From Arsenophonus sp031446165 (GTDB lineage Bacteria > Pseudomonadota > Gammaproteobacteria > Enterobacterales > Enterobacteriaceae): a DNA stretch of 64,000 nucleotides. The stretch covers positions 496,001-560,000 of the forward strand of contig CP132905.1 in the NCBI GenBank assembly GCA_031446165.1. The letters run 5' to 3'. Shown here piece after piece: positions 48,176 to 57,498 of the stretch. The stretch's first letter is position 1. Every line of letters starts with the position of its first letter. The translations under genes and the position numbers were made by a program. The notes under the pieces were generated by a model. The model was not told the origin of the DNA and did not search any database. It saw only the letters and a program-made list of their open reading frames with translations.

Positions 48176-49600
48176 TTAATTAGAAATAAGTGTACCCTTA
48201 CGTTGTTGATACCGATAAATTATCATTGTTAACATAATCGGAATAACAATCGCAAATATTATAGCAAATGAATAAACTAGCCAATAAATCGGTTGAATAG
48301 AAAGAATAGCAGGCAATCCTCCTACACCAATTCCATTAGAAAGAACACCAAATGTACCACAAATAAAAGCAGAAAAAGCAGAACCTATCATTGCACATAA
48401 TAAAGGAAACCGATAATAAAGGTTTACACTATAAAGTGCAGGTTCAGTAACACCTAAATACGCAGAAATTGCTGCTGGGATAGTTATTTCACGTTCATTT
48501 TCTTTTCGACTAATAATAATAATACCTACAACAGCAGATGCTTGAGCAATATTTGAAAGAGCAATGATTGGCCAAATTGGTGTTCCACCTTGGATTTGCA
48601 TGATCTGCATATCAATCGCAAGTGTAATATGATGAACACCAGTCATAACTAATAATGAATAAGTGAAACCAAAAATAGCAGACCCTATTGGTGCAAAACT
48701 ACCAAACATTATAAACTTTACAATTTCTGAAATTTCATTACCTATAAAACGCCCTATAGGACCTAAAATACCATGTGCAACAAAAAGAGAAATACTTAAA
48801 GTTATAATAGGAACTATTACAAATTGCAAAAATTCTGGAATAGAACGACGTATGAAAATTTCAAACCAACTTAAAAATAATCCAGCAAAAATTGCCGGAA
48901 TAACTTGAGCTTGATATCCTACTTTTTGAATACTAAATATCCCAAAATCCCAAACGTCAGGTAATTGAGTACCTAAATTATAAGCATTCATTAATTGAGG
49001 TGAAACTAATGTAATTCCTAAAATAATACCTAAAACGGGTGTTCCACCTATTTTTTTTACTGTAGACCAACAAATCGCAACTGGTAAAAAATGAAAAATA
49101 GCTTCACAAGGCAACCATAAAAAATCATAAATAGGTTTTAGGATAGGATAAAACCCTAGCAATGTTTGATTGTTTATTATTGGCATTTCACCCAAAATAT
49201 TTCTAATACCTAATAATAAACCTCCACAGACCAAGGCAGGTAATAATGGAAAAAAAATCTCTGCTAAATGTGCAATGAGTGTTGTATGAAATTTTATCTT
49301 TTTTTTAAGAGATCTGTTTTCATTATTTTTATTTTCTGTAAGCATGAGTTGTTCTTGAATTACTTTATAATATTCGCTAACATTAGTACCCATCACAATT
49401 TGTAATTGTCCTGCCTGATTAAAACAACCTTTAATTTCAGGAATTTTTTTTAAATCTTGTATATTTACTTTTGTTGGATCATGTAATACAAAACGCAATC
49501 TAGTTAAACAATGTGTAAAATTATTGACATTATGTTTACCGCCGATATTAGTAATAATTTTTTTAATATTATCGTAATTTATTGTGATATTTTTTAGCAT
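48176..49600 (-). CDS. treB: Trehalose-specific PTS enzyme IIBC
   Basis: TreB imports trehalose and phosphorylates it to trehalose 6-phosphate. I start at the ATG at 49600 (MLKNITINYDNIKKI); an upstream TTG would add three residues. It has 474 residues (E. coli 473). The EIIB domain (1 to about 85) carries the phosphorylation cysteine in NFTHCLTRLRFVL. The EIIC domain follows with around ten hydrophobic segments, GGTPVLGIILGITLVSPQLMNAYNLG and the GVTEPALY motif. It closely matches E. coli TreB throughout, for example PDVWDFGIFSIQKVGYQAQVIPA. It lacks an IIA domain, so it needs EIIA-Glc (Crr), not in this window. First gene of the operon, 42 bases before the GH65 gene. No treR or treC is nearby. 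Confidence 0.96.
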   Translation of the reverse strand: MLKNITINYDNIKKIITNIGGKHNVNNFTHCLTRLRFVLHDPTKVNIQDLKKIPEIKGCFNQAGQLQIVMGTNVSEYYKVIQEQLMLTENKNNENRSLKKKIKFHTTLIAHLAEIFFPLLPALVCGGLLLGIRNILGEMPIINNQTLLGFYPILKPIYDFLWLPCEAIFHFLPVAICWSTVKKIGGTPVLGIILGITLVSPQLMNAYNLGTQLPDVWDFGIFSIQKVGYQAQVIPAIFAGLFLSWFEIFIRRSIPEFLQFVIVPIITLSISLFVAHGILGPIGRFIGNEISEIVKFIMFGSFAPIGSAIFGFTYSLLVMTGVHHITLAIDMQIMQIQGGTPIWPIIALSNIAQASAVVGIIIISRKENEREITIPAAISAYLGVTEPALYSVNLYYRFPLLCAMIGSAFSAFICGTFGVLSNGIGVGGLPAILSIQPIYWLVYSFAIIFAIVIPIMLTMIIYRYQQRKGTLISN

Positions 49601-50409
49601 AATTTTCAATTTATATTAATTTATGATATATATAATATATCATCAGTAATAAGATTAATCTTTAAGGATTTATCACAAAAATAAACATATTTTTAAAAAT
49701 ATTATGATAAATAATACTCTTTTATTTTTATAAACTTTCATTTCCGACTAAAAACTTTTATAAAGTTAAAAATAACAAGAAAAACATCAATAACACATAT
49801 TATTAATATTTATATTTATAAGAGTCGATAAACATTTATTCGTTATGATATAAATATTTTTATATTGATACTTATAATTTTTATCAAATAAAAAATGTTT
49901 TGCTATCAATTTATCTTTAATTCTCATAATAAAAAATATAATTTTTTGAATAGATGAAAGATTAAAGTTCTAAATAAAATCCCTTATTTATTAATTATTA
50001 ATATTCTTTATTATAAATAATTTTTTTATTATTTTTTTTGAAAAATTGCAACAAAAAAAACATAAAAATCAAAAAATAATCTAAAATAAAAATTATTAAA
50101 AAATGTTTTTAAGTTTTTTCTAAAAAAAATAATATTCGATATATTTATATAATTCAATTTGGTATATTTTTTATGAAATTTATTCTTTATAACTTTTATA
50201 ATGATTTGATTTCAATTAAAATTTTATTTTAATTAAAATAATATAAAAAATTTTAATTTTTCTAAAAAACCGTAAAATTATATATATAAGAATAAATTAT
50301 TTTTTAATAACTATTAAATATTTTAATAAAAATTAATCTTTTTTATACAACTTTTATTAAATTTCATTTAATTATATATTATAAAATATATTTTTTTAAT
50401 AAATATATT
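49601..50409. other. Intergenic spacer, alx to treB
   Basis: About 810 AT-rich bases upstream of the trehalose operon. It should contain the treB promoter, but I see no operator-like palindrome of note, no catabolite-activator site that stands out, and no treR remnant. Confidence 0.45.
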
Positions 50410-51366
50410 TTATAATATTTTTTGTTTTTTAATAAAAATATAATTAATAAACAATGTTATTAATACAATACTGATAATAATACCTAATGACACACTAGTT
50501 GGGATATGAAAAATATTGATGAACAACATCTTTATCCCAATAAAAATTAAAATAACGGATATACTATATTTTAAAAATATAAATTTTTTAAGAAAACCTA
50601 ATAATACAAAATATATGACTCGCAAACCTAAAATAGCAAACAAATTTGAAGTGAAAACAATAAAAGGATCCGTTGTTACTGAAAAAACAGCAGGAATACT
50701 ATCAAATGCAAAAATAATATCACTAATCTCAACCAAAATTAAAACTAAAATTAATGGTGTTCCAAATAATATACCTTTTTTACGAATAAAAAAATTTTCT
50801 CCATATAATGTATTTGTTATACGTAAATTGGACGTGATCCATTTTAATAATGGTTGTTGCGCAATTGTCAAAATATTTTCTTTCACAGAAAATATTTTGA
50901 TACCACTAAATATCAAAAACATTCCAAAAAAATATAAAATCCAATAAAACTTTGTAATCAACCAGGTACCCGTAAAAATCATAATACTTCGTAAAAAAAT
51001 AGCACCAAAAACACCATAAAGAAGTACTTTATGTTGTAAATATATTGGGATTGAAAAATAACTAAATAGCATCACCCAAACAAATACATTATCAATAGCT
51101 AATGCTTTTTCTAGGAAATAACTAGTTAAAAACTCTATAACATAATGATTTGCAATTGCAAGATTTGCATTTTTTTTTAAATAAAACCAAAAAAATACAG
51201 CAAATAAAAATACTATTTTAATCCAAATAATACTCCAAATAATGGCTGTTTTTAATTTTATGGTTTTACTTACATTGTTGTATTGTAAATAAAAATCAAT
51301 AAAAAACATTATGCTAATAAAAACAATAAAAACCCACCATAATAAAGAAGTAGCAATAGAATACAT
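50410..51366 (-). CDS. alx: TerC-family membrane protein Alx (putative manganese exporter)
   Basis: Alx is a polytopic inner-membrane protein linked in E. coli to manganese export and to alkaline pH. It has 318 residues (E. coli 321) with about nine hydrophobic segments. The TerC signatures are intact: FLEKALAIDNVFVWVMLFSYF near 90-110 with its acidic Asp, and LVEISDIIFAFDSIPAVFSVTTDPFIVFTSN near 208-238. In E. coli the alx mRNA starts with a long pH- and Mn-responsive riboswitch; I could not find its conserved GGGGAGTAG-type core in the 331 bases upstream. Confidence 0.94.
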   Translation of the reverse strand: MYSIATSLLWWVFIVFISIMFFIDFYLQYNNVSKTIKLKTAIIWSIIWIKIVFLFAVFFWFYLKKNANLAIANHYVIEFLTSYFLEKALAIDNVFVWVMLFSYFSIPIYLQHKVLLYGVFGAIFLRSIMIFTGTWLITKFYWILYFFGMFLIFSGIKIFSVKENILTIAQQPLLKWITSNLRITNTLYGENFFIRKKGILFGTPLILVLILVEISDIIFAFDSIPAVFSVTTDPFIVFTSNLFAILGLRVIYFVLLGFLKKFIFLKYSISVILIFIGIKMLFINIFHIPTSVSLGIIISIVLITLFINYIFIKKQKIL

Positions 51367-51697
51367 TTTTAATCTCTAAAAATAAGAAATGGACTTGATC
51401 TTTTATAGAAGTACAAATATTCATGATTTATCTGGATTATAATTTCTCTATGTTCATAAAATAAACTATAATTAAAGTTCAATAGTTAGTAATATTTTAT
51501 TGACAAATATTTGTTTTCAAAATAAAAAATATGATTTTTTAGTGAAATTGATCTAATACAACATTTTTTTAAAGAATACCATAACATTATTTTTTAAATA
51601 CATTATTTTTAAATAATGATTCAATATCTTAATACAAAGATTATATGGATAATTGTTGATAATATTGTTAATATAATAGCATTTAGGAATATATTTA
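51367..51697. other. Divergent control region between alx and yqjA
   Basis: About 330 bases. TTGACA at 51500-51505 on the plus strand could serve yqjA, but its -10 box is poor. No yybP-ykoY (Mn) riboswitch core was seen before alx. AGAG stands close before the alx ATG. Confidence 0.4.
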
Positions 51698-52348
51698 ATG
51701 AAATTAGTTAAAGAGCTTTTTTTTGCACTTTGGGAACAAGATTATGAGATACTAATGAATCCTTCATTAGTATGGTTTATTTACATAATATTATTTTCTA
51801 TATTATTTTTAGAAAATGGCATATTACCCGCTGCATTTTTACCTGGAGACAGTTTACTTATCTTAGTAGGGGTATTAATAGCTAAATGCATTATTAATTA
51901 TTCATTAACAATTATTATTTTAACTAGTGGTGCTAGTTTAGGTTATTGGATTGCATATCTACAAGGGAGATGGCTAGGAAATAATGCAATTGTTTGTAGT
52001 TGGCTCTCTCATTTACCTAATAATTATCATCAACGTGCTTATAACTTATTTCATCGCCATGGATTAACTGCTCTTCTAATTGGTCGATTTCTCGCTTTTA
52101 TTAGAACAATTTTACCAACTATTGCTGGACTGTCTGGATTGCCTAATGGGCGTTTTCAATTTTTTAATTGGCTTAGTGGTTTATTGTGGGTATTAATTTT
52201 AACTACAATTGGCTGCATTATTGGTAAAAGTTTAATATTCCAATATTATGAACATCAAATAATGAATATTTTAATGATTATTCCTATCGTATTATTTTTT
52301 TTAGGACTAATAGGAAGTATTATAGTAATCTTAAAAAAAGTTAAATAA
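51698..52348 (+). CDS. yqjA: DedA-family inner-membrane protein YqjA
   Basis: DedA proteins are flippase-like membrane proteins needed for envelope and proton-motive homeostasis; YqjA supports E. coli growth at alkaline pH. It has 216 residues (E. coli 220). The family motif is FLENGILPAAFLPGDSLLILVG near 37-58, with acidic Glu and Asp. The second motif is GRFLAFIRTILPTIAGLSG near 127-145, with essential arginines. Four to five hydrophobic segments are seen. Both yqjA and alx are tied to alkaline pH in E. coli and lie divergently here. Confidence 0.94.
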   Translation: MKLVKELFFALWEQDYEILMNPSLVWFIYIILFSILFLENGILPAAFLPGDSLLILVGVLIAKCIINYSLTIIILTSGASLGYWIAYLQGRWLGNNAIVCSWLSHLPNNYHQRAYNLFHRHGLTALLIGRFLAFIRTILPTIAGLSGLPNGRFQFFNWLSGLLWVLILTTIGCIIGKSLIFQYYEHQIMNILMIIPIVLFFLGLIGSIIVILKKVK

Positions 52349-52847
52349 TATCAATTTATTTTTAACTTTTTTATTAATGATATTAGTCTAAATTAATAAA
52401 AATATCAAAAAATCAGTTTTATTACTATGTAATAAGTTGTTTTTAAAAAAAATGCCTTTATTCTTCAATATGTATACTTTTTATGTATACTTTTTATTAA
52501 TGATAAATTTCGATTCATAAAAATTATTTTATTAAATTAAAATATTGTTACATTTATTTTTCTTTTAGAAGAATAATGTTTTTATGGTATATTTTTTTTA
52601 ATAAAATTTTGCATATTATGTTTGAATGTTTATCTAATCTTTTTCATAAAAAATTAGATTACTAATAAAATAATACCTAACAAAAAATAAAGTTAAATTA
52701 TCAATATATCATTCATACTCATAGATTCCTTCTCATCATAAGAATCTATTAAATTTTAATATAAAAAATTTAATATAATAAATATTTATCACATGGTGAA
52801 ACATTTAATAGCTTTTTCTAAATTTTTTTATACTACGAATAAAAAAT
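52349..52847. other. Intergenic spacer, yqjA to the rnpB terminator
   Basis: About 500 bases. A perfect 13-base tandem repeat ATGTATACTTTTT is at 52470-52495. A hairpin ATAGATTC (52721-52728) with GAATCTAT (52742-52749) is slightly richer than its surroundings and lacks a U-run. No coding remnant was recognised. Confidence 0.45.
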
Positions 52848-52891
52848 AATAAAACCCCTTTGTAATACAAAAATACAATTGGGGTTTTATT
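52848..52891 (-). terminator. Rho-independent terminator of rnpB
   Basis: AATAAAACCCC (52848-52858) and GGGGTTTTATT (52881-52891) form a perfect 11-base stem just after the RNase P RNA 3' end. On the transcribed strand it is followed by ATTTTTTATT. The four G-C pairs make it one of the strongest hairpins in the window. Confidence 0.82.
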
Positions 52892-53283
52892 GCTTAAAAG
52901 TTAACAATAAGCCGGGTTCTGTCATGGACAACCATTCATCTAGGTTAAATACTCGCGCATTAACTCGAGCGACCTACCCAGGTTCAATACGGGCCGCATT
53001 TATTAATGAACCTCTATTTGGCCTTGCTCCGGGTGGAGTTTACATTACCACAAACTTGTTACCAATTGTGTGGTGTGCTTTTACCACACCTTTTCACCCT
53101 TACCTGTTGCACTATTTCAAAAATAGTTATCGGCGGTTTATTTTCTGTTGCACTAGTCGTAGGATTACCCTCCCAGACGTTATCTGGCACCCTGCCCTAA
53201 GGAGCCCGGACTTTCCTCTATTTTTTTATATATTTTTTTGATTACAATAAAAAATAAAAAATAGCGGTTGTCTAGCTAACTTT
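52892..53283 (-). ncRNA. rnpB: RNase P RNA (M1 RNA)
   Basis: This is the catalytic RNA that cuts 5' leaders from tRNA precursors. On the minus strand the conserved type A blocks appear in order: TAGACAACCGC near the 5' end, GAGGAAAGTCCGGGCTCC, AGGGCAGGGTGCCAG, a block ending TGCAACAGAAAATAAACCGCCGAT-like, GGTAAGGGTGAAA, AAACTCCACCCGGAGCAAGGCCAAAT and the closing GACAGAACCCGGCTTA. The two ends can pair (AAAGTTAGC with GTTAACTTT), forming P1. It is about 390 bases, against 377 in E. coli. The P3 hairpin is almost only A-U. A 120-codon open frame on the opposite strand is only a shadow. It is followed by a strong terminator and, further on, by divergent yqjA. Confidence 0.97.
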
Positions 53284-53339
53284 AGCTTTTAAATTATACA
53301 TGTTTTTCTAAAATTTTAAATAAATATTTTTAATATTTT

Positions 53340-54179
53340 TTATATCTTGTTATTTTCAATTGCATACTTATATAAATATTTTTTTTTTAAACCATACACT
53401 TCTGCAGTGATGGATGCTGCCCTTTTTAAGGGTAATGACTCTCTTAATAAGATAAATGTTTTGATAACATTTTTTGAAATATGATTATCACATTTAGGTA
53501 TTTTATAACCCTCAATGATTAAAACAATTTCTCCACGAGCTCTATTTTTGTCAATTTTTACCCAATCTAATAATTTTTTTACAGGAAAACCATGAATAGA
53601 TTCCCATATTTTTGTCAATTCACGTGCTAAAATAACATAACGTTCACTTCCTAAAATAGATACCATATCCACCAATGTATCTAATAACCTATAAGGTGAT
53701 TCATAAAAAATTAATGTTCTAGTTTCATAAGCTAATTTTTTTAATTTATTTTGTCTACTATGAGATTTTGATGGCAAAAATCCTTCATAACAAAAACGGT
53801 TTGGGTTAATACCAGAAGCAGAAAGGGCAGCTATTGCTGCACACGATCCTGGTAGGGGCACTACTCTAATTCCCATTTGGTGACACCTTTTTACTAAATA
53901 AAATCCGGGATCATTAATTAATGGGGTTCCTGCATTAGAAACTAATGCCACATTCTTTTTCTGTAATTGAGTAATTAATTGTTCTGTTTTATTTTTTTCA
54001 TTATGAACATGAAAAGAAATTATATGCGTATTAATAGAGAAATGTTGTAACAATAAACCTGTATGCCGAGTATCTTCGGCTGCAATAAGATCCACGTTTT
54101 GAAGAATCTTTAATGCACGTAAAGTAATATCCTCCAAATTACCAATAGGAGTAGGCACAATATATAATATAGATGACAT
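53340..54179 (-). CDS. rsmI: 16S rRNA (cytidine(1402)-2'-O)-methyltransferase
   Basis: RsmI (YraL) puts the 2'-O-methyl group on C1402 in the ribosomal P site. It has 279 residues (E. coli 286). The tetrapyrrole-methylase-like fold is marked by LYIVPTPIGNLEDITLRAL near 5-23, AAEDTRHTGLLL, SNAGTPLINDPGFYLV, the proline-rich VVPLPGSCAAIAALSASG and RFCYEGFLP. FYESPYRLLDTL is also conserved. GAGGT precedes the ATG. In E. coli it is divergent from lpoA; lpoA is missing here. Confidence 0.96.
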   Translation of the reverse strand: MSSILYIVPTPIGNLEDITLRALKILQNVDLIAAEDTRHTGLLLQHFSINTHIISFHVHNEKNKTEQLITQLQKKNVALVSNAGTPLINDPGFYLVKRCHQMGIRVVPLPGSCAAIAALSASGINPNRFCYEGFLPSKSHSRQNKLKKLAYETRTLIFYESPYRLLDTLVDMVSILGSERYVILARELTKIWESIHGFPVKKLLDWVKIDKNRARGEIVLIIEGYKIPKCDNHISKNVIKTFILLRESLPLKRAASITAEVYGLKKKYLYKYAIENNKI

Positions 54180-55352
54180 TTTTACCTCTATAGGATAATA
54201 AACTTTACCGTTGATACACTAAAAAATAATGTTATATTAAATTTTGTAATATTTTTTATATTATTTAAATATATACAATTTTTGTAAAAAATTAACAAAC
54301 ATGTTTTTAAAATGAAATTAATATTACTCTGTTTTTGTGCATGAATGCCTGTTTCTTTAAAAATTATTTTTTATTGAATATTTTTATAAAAAAACATATG
54401 ACAATATTTCATAAAAAAATATATATGTGATGTTAAAAAAAATCTTTTTAAAATAAATTACTGATTGATAATCATATCAAAATAAAAATTTATAAAACAC
54501 AAAAAAAATTTAATGTTATTAAATTTAAAAAAATAATGCTTATCATTACAAATAAGAATTCATAACTATTTTTACAAAAAAAAAACGATAATGAGAAAAA
54601 TATTTTAACTTTAAAACAATATCTTAAAAAATAAAAAAAATTATTGATAAAAACATTTTCAATTTTACATATTTTATTTATACAAAATAATTAAAAAATT
54701 TATATATTTTTATAATTATTTTGTACTTATGAAAAATAATGAAAACATAGAATTAATCATTTTTTTGTAAAACAAATTTATAGTTTAAAAATAAATGTAT
54801 TATAAAATGTTATTGCTTATGAGAAAAAATGTTCTTGATTTATATTTATCTTAAATTTCATAAAATATAGATACTTTAAAACAATAAAATCTAAAAAATA
54901 AAACAATAAATAATCTTAAGCATAGGTTATAAAATATAAGATTATATTCATAATATTTTTACTATTTTATAGTAAAAATATTTCATTTTAACAAAATGTT
55001 TTTAATAAAAATCTCATTGTATATAAAATAAAACGATTTATCATAAAAAAATCTTGTATTTTTCTATAAAAATACATATTGTTGTAATTAAAATTAAAAA
55101 TGTAAAAAAAATCAAAATATATGTATCTTTATTAATATAACTTTTTTACATTTTTTTTGTTAAATCATATAATATTTCTTAATTCAACTAAATTAATTTA
55201 AGAAATAAAAATTTCCAAAAAAATAAAATTACTTAAAGTTAACATTTTATTTTTTATAATATTTTTGTTATAAAATATAAATTTTAAGATAATAAGTTAC
55301 TTTCAGTAACTATGATTACATTTATTTAAAATAATAAAAAATAGGCCTTAAA
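54180..55352. other. Large spacer at the former lpoA-yraN position
   Basis: About 1.17 kb of nearly pure A/T between rsmI and diaA, where E. coli has lpoA and yraN. No remnant of either could be read. LpoA activates PBP1A; its loss with lpoB kept would leave only the PBP1B route. Confidence 0.5.
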
Positions 55353-55931
55353 GTGTTGAAGAAAATAAAAGCTTTTTTTATAGAAAGTATTCAAACACAA
55401 ATTTCTTCTGCAGAAATATTACCTTATTCTATTTCTGAAGCAGCAAATATAATGGTGCATGCCTTATTAAATGGTAATAAAATTTTATGTTGTGGAAATG
55501 GTGGTTCAGGAATTATTGCACAACGATTTACAACTAGTATGATTAATCAATTTGAAGCTGATCGTCCAAGCCTGCCTGCATTATGTCTCAATACAGACAA
55601 CATTATTTTTAATTCTATTAATAATGGGCAAAAAGAAGAAGCATATGCTAAACAAGTACGAGCACTGGGTCAATCTGGTGATATATTATTTGCGATCTCC
55701 ACAAAAGGAAAAAATCGTTTTATTATAAAAGCAGTAGAAACAGCATTAGTATGTGATATGACTATTATAGCATTAACAGGTTGTGATGGAGGAGAATTAG
55801 CCGGATTATTAGGAGAAAAAGATGTAGAAATACGTATACCTTCTAAAAGGAGCATTAGAATTCAAGAAGTTCATTTATTAACAATTCACTGTTTATGTGA
55901 TTTGATCGACAATACACTTTTTCCACATTAA
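55353..55931 (+). CDS. diaA: DnaA initiator-associating protein DiaA
   Basis: DiaA is a SIS-fold tetramer that helps DnaA assemble at oriC. It has 192 residues (E. coli 196). It begins at GTG (55353), with TTG three bases on as an alternative; the GTG aligns KKIKAFFIESIQTQI with the E. coli start. The SIS core GNKILCCGNGGSG, the block YAKQVRALGQSGDILFAIST and GGELAGLLGEKDVEIRIPS match. It ends LCDLIDNTLFPH. It is followed 18 bases later by dolP, as in E. coli. Confidence 0.95.
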   Translation: MLKKIKAFFIESIQTQISSAEILPYSISEAANIMVHALLNGNKILCCGNGGSGIIAQRFTTSMINQFEADRPSLPALCLNTDNIIFNSINNGQKEEAYAKQVRALGQSGDILFAISTKGKNRFIIKAVETALVCDMTIIALTGCDGGELAGLLGEKDVEIRIPSKRSIRIQEVHLLTIHCLCDLIDNTLFPH

Positions 55932-55949
55932 AATGATTCAATAACTATA

Positions 55950-56525
55950 ATGAAACCATTATCTTTTTTACTAATAATATTATTTAGTGGTATTTTAATA
56001 CAAGGATGCCTTGAAACTACTGTAATAGGTTCGGCTGCAATTTTAACAAAAAGTGTAACTGATCCAAGAAGTATAGGACGCCAAATTGACGATGGAACAT
56101 TAGAAGCCCGTGTTATATCAGCACTAAATAAAAATAAAGAAATAAGAAATAATACACGAATTATAAGTACTGCTTATAAAGGAAGCATTTTATTAACCGG
56201 ACAAACACCGAAATTATTTTTAAGTAAACTAGCTAAAAAAATAGTCGTAACAGTAAAAGGAGTTGAAACTGTTTATAATGAAATTCGTATAAAACAACCT
56301 ATTAATTTTATACAAACTGCAAAAGATACATTAATAACTATTCAAATAAAACTCAAAATATTTTCCAATAATTTAATAAAATTATCAACAGTAAAAGTAC
56401 TAACAGAAAACGGTGAGGTATTTTTATTGGGTATTCTTTCTAAAGAAGAAGGAGAGATTATTGCAAAAATTGCAGGTGAAATACAGGGTGTAAAACACGT
56501 TTTTACAGGATTTACTTATAACTAA
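55950..56525 (+). CDS. dolP: Outer-membrane lipoprotein DolP (dual BON domain)
   Basis: DolP (YraP) is a lipoprotein that binds anionic lipid at the division site and supports outer-membrane integrity and the BAM complex. Its 191 residues equal E. coli. A signal peptide with lipobox LIQGC predicts acylation at Cys20. Two BON domains follow, near 45-115 and 120-190, each with a glycine-containing strand (KGSILLTGQTP, NGEVFLLGILS). It ends in VKHVFTGFTY. It probably shares a transcript with diaA. Delivery to the outer membrane would use LolCDE. Confidence 0.94.
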   Translation: MKPLSFLLIILFSGILIQGCLETTVIGSAAILTKSVTDPRSIGRQIDDGTLEARVISALNKNKEIRNNTRIISTAYKGSILLTGQTPKLFLSKLAKKIVVTVKGVETVYNEIRIKQPINFIQTAKDTLITIQIKLKIFSNNLIKLSTVKVLTENGEVFLLGILSKEEGEIIAKIAGEIQGVKHVFTGFTYN

Positions 56526-56991
56526 AAATTATTATTTTTCTAAAAAAATAAAATACAATTTTTATATCAACTATATAGATACACTATTATATGATTTATT
56601 GGTATTTAGTGTTACTACGTTAAACTACATTTAACTACATTTATTTATTAAAAAAAAATCCCTGATTGTCATTAAAACATGATTTATTTTGTAATCAACA
56701 AAATTTTTTTTATTAAATAATTATTGATAATATTTAATAAAAAAATAAAAAAATTTTTAAATGTTTTTTAACTTATAAAAAAACATTTTATGATTCATAA
56801 AAATAATATAGTTATATCATTTATCTTATGTGTAATTAAGAATATACATATACTTTCTTGTAAAACATAAAAAGTTTTTTGTAAAAAACTTTTTATATCG
56901 TATTTTATTTTATAAATTTTTATATAAAATTTTATTATATGAAATAAAAAACATACCTTTTTTTTATATATTTTTCAATATGTCGTAATTT
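56526..56991. other. Spacer between convergent dolP and sspB
   Basis: About 465 AT-rich bases. Apart from the strong hairpin at 56867-56896, listed separately, nothing was recognised. Confidence 0.5.
56867..56896. terminator. Possible bidirectional terminator between dolP and sspB
   Basis: ATAAAAAGTTTTTT (56867-56880), two bases, then its exact complement AAAAAACTTTTTAT (56883-56896) make a 14-base perfect stem with built-in T-runs on both strands. The convergent gene arrangement suits a two-way terminator. Confidence 0.5.
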
Positions 56992-57483
56992 TTATTTAAT
57001 GATACGTATTTTTGTTTTTCTTTCATTTAATGAAATAACAGATTTTTTATCAACAAGTGTTTTTAATGTATTTATTTTTTCTTGATTTGATAAAAAAATA
57101 TCCTTTTTATTATTATTTATTAATTTTAATTTTTTAATTTTTTTAGTTATAACATCTGTATTAAACTGATATTCAGACTCATTTTCAAAAATTATGCCCT
57201 CTCTATTTTCAGTAGAATAAATAGCAATGATAGCTAAAACAGGTACTTCGATATAAGAAACCACACCACCAAAACGGGCATTAAATTTTAATATATCATA
57301 ATTCATCTGAAAATTTTCTACTGCAGAAGGTTTAATATTTAAAATAATTTGCCCATTTTTTGCGTATTCCATAGGTATTTTCACACCGAAAATATTTACA
57401 TTTATAATAACATAAGGTGTCATATTATTATCAATAATCCAATCATAATATGCTTTCAATAAATAAGGACGACGCGGTAACAT
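56992..57483 (-). CDS. sspB: ClpXP protease specificity-enhancing factor SspB
   Basis: SspB carries ssrA-tagged proteins to ClpXP. I start at the ATG at 57483 (MLPRRPYLLKAYYDW) because GGAG lies 9 bases upstream; a TTG at 57498 would add five residues. It has 163 residues (E. coli 165). The tag-binding domain, residues 1 to about 110, has VPMEYAKNGQIILNI-like sequence and FNARFGGVVSYIEVPVLAI. A low-complexity Lys/Asn linker follows, and the last residues KIRIIK keep the ClpX-binding tail of E. coli (LRVVK). Directly downstream of sspA. Confidence 0.94.
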   Translation of the reverse strand: MLPRRPYLLKAYYDWIIDNNMTPYVIINVNIFGVKIPMEYAKNGQIILNIKPSAVENFQMNYDILKFNARFGGVVSYIEVPVLAIIAIYSTENREGIIFENESEYQFNTDVITKKIKKLKLINNNKKDIFLSNQEKINTLKTLVDKKSVISLNERKTKIRIIK

Positions 57484-57498
57484 TGTTATATACTCCAA

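Noticed and set aside
50516..50947. 143-codon plus-strand frame
   Set aside because: Antisense to alx, whose TerC motifs are unmistakable.
51367..51697. Possible alx Mn/pH riboswitch
   Set aside because: The conserved core of the yybP-ykoY class could not be found in the upstream region.
52879..53241. 120-codon plus-strand open frame
   Set aside because: It is the antisense strand of the RNase P RNA gene, whose conserved blocks explain the region fully.
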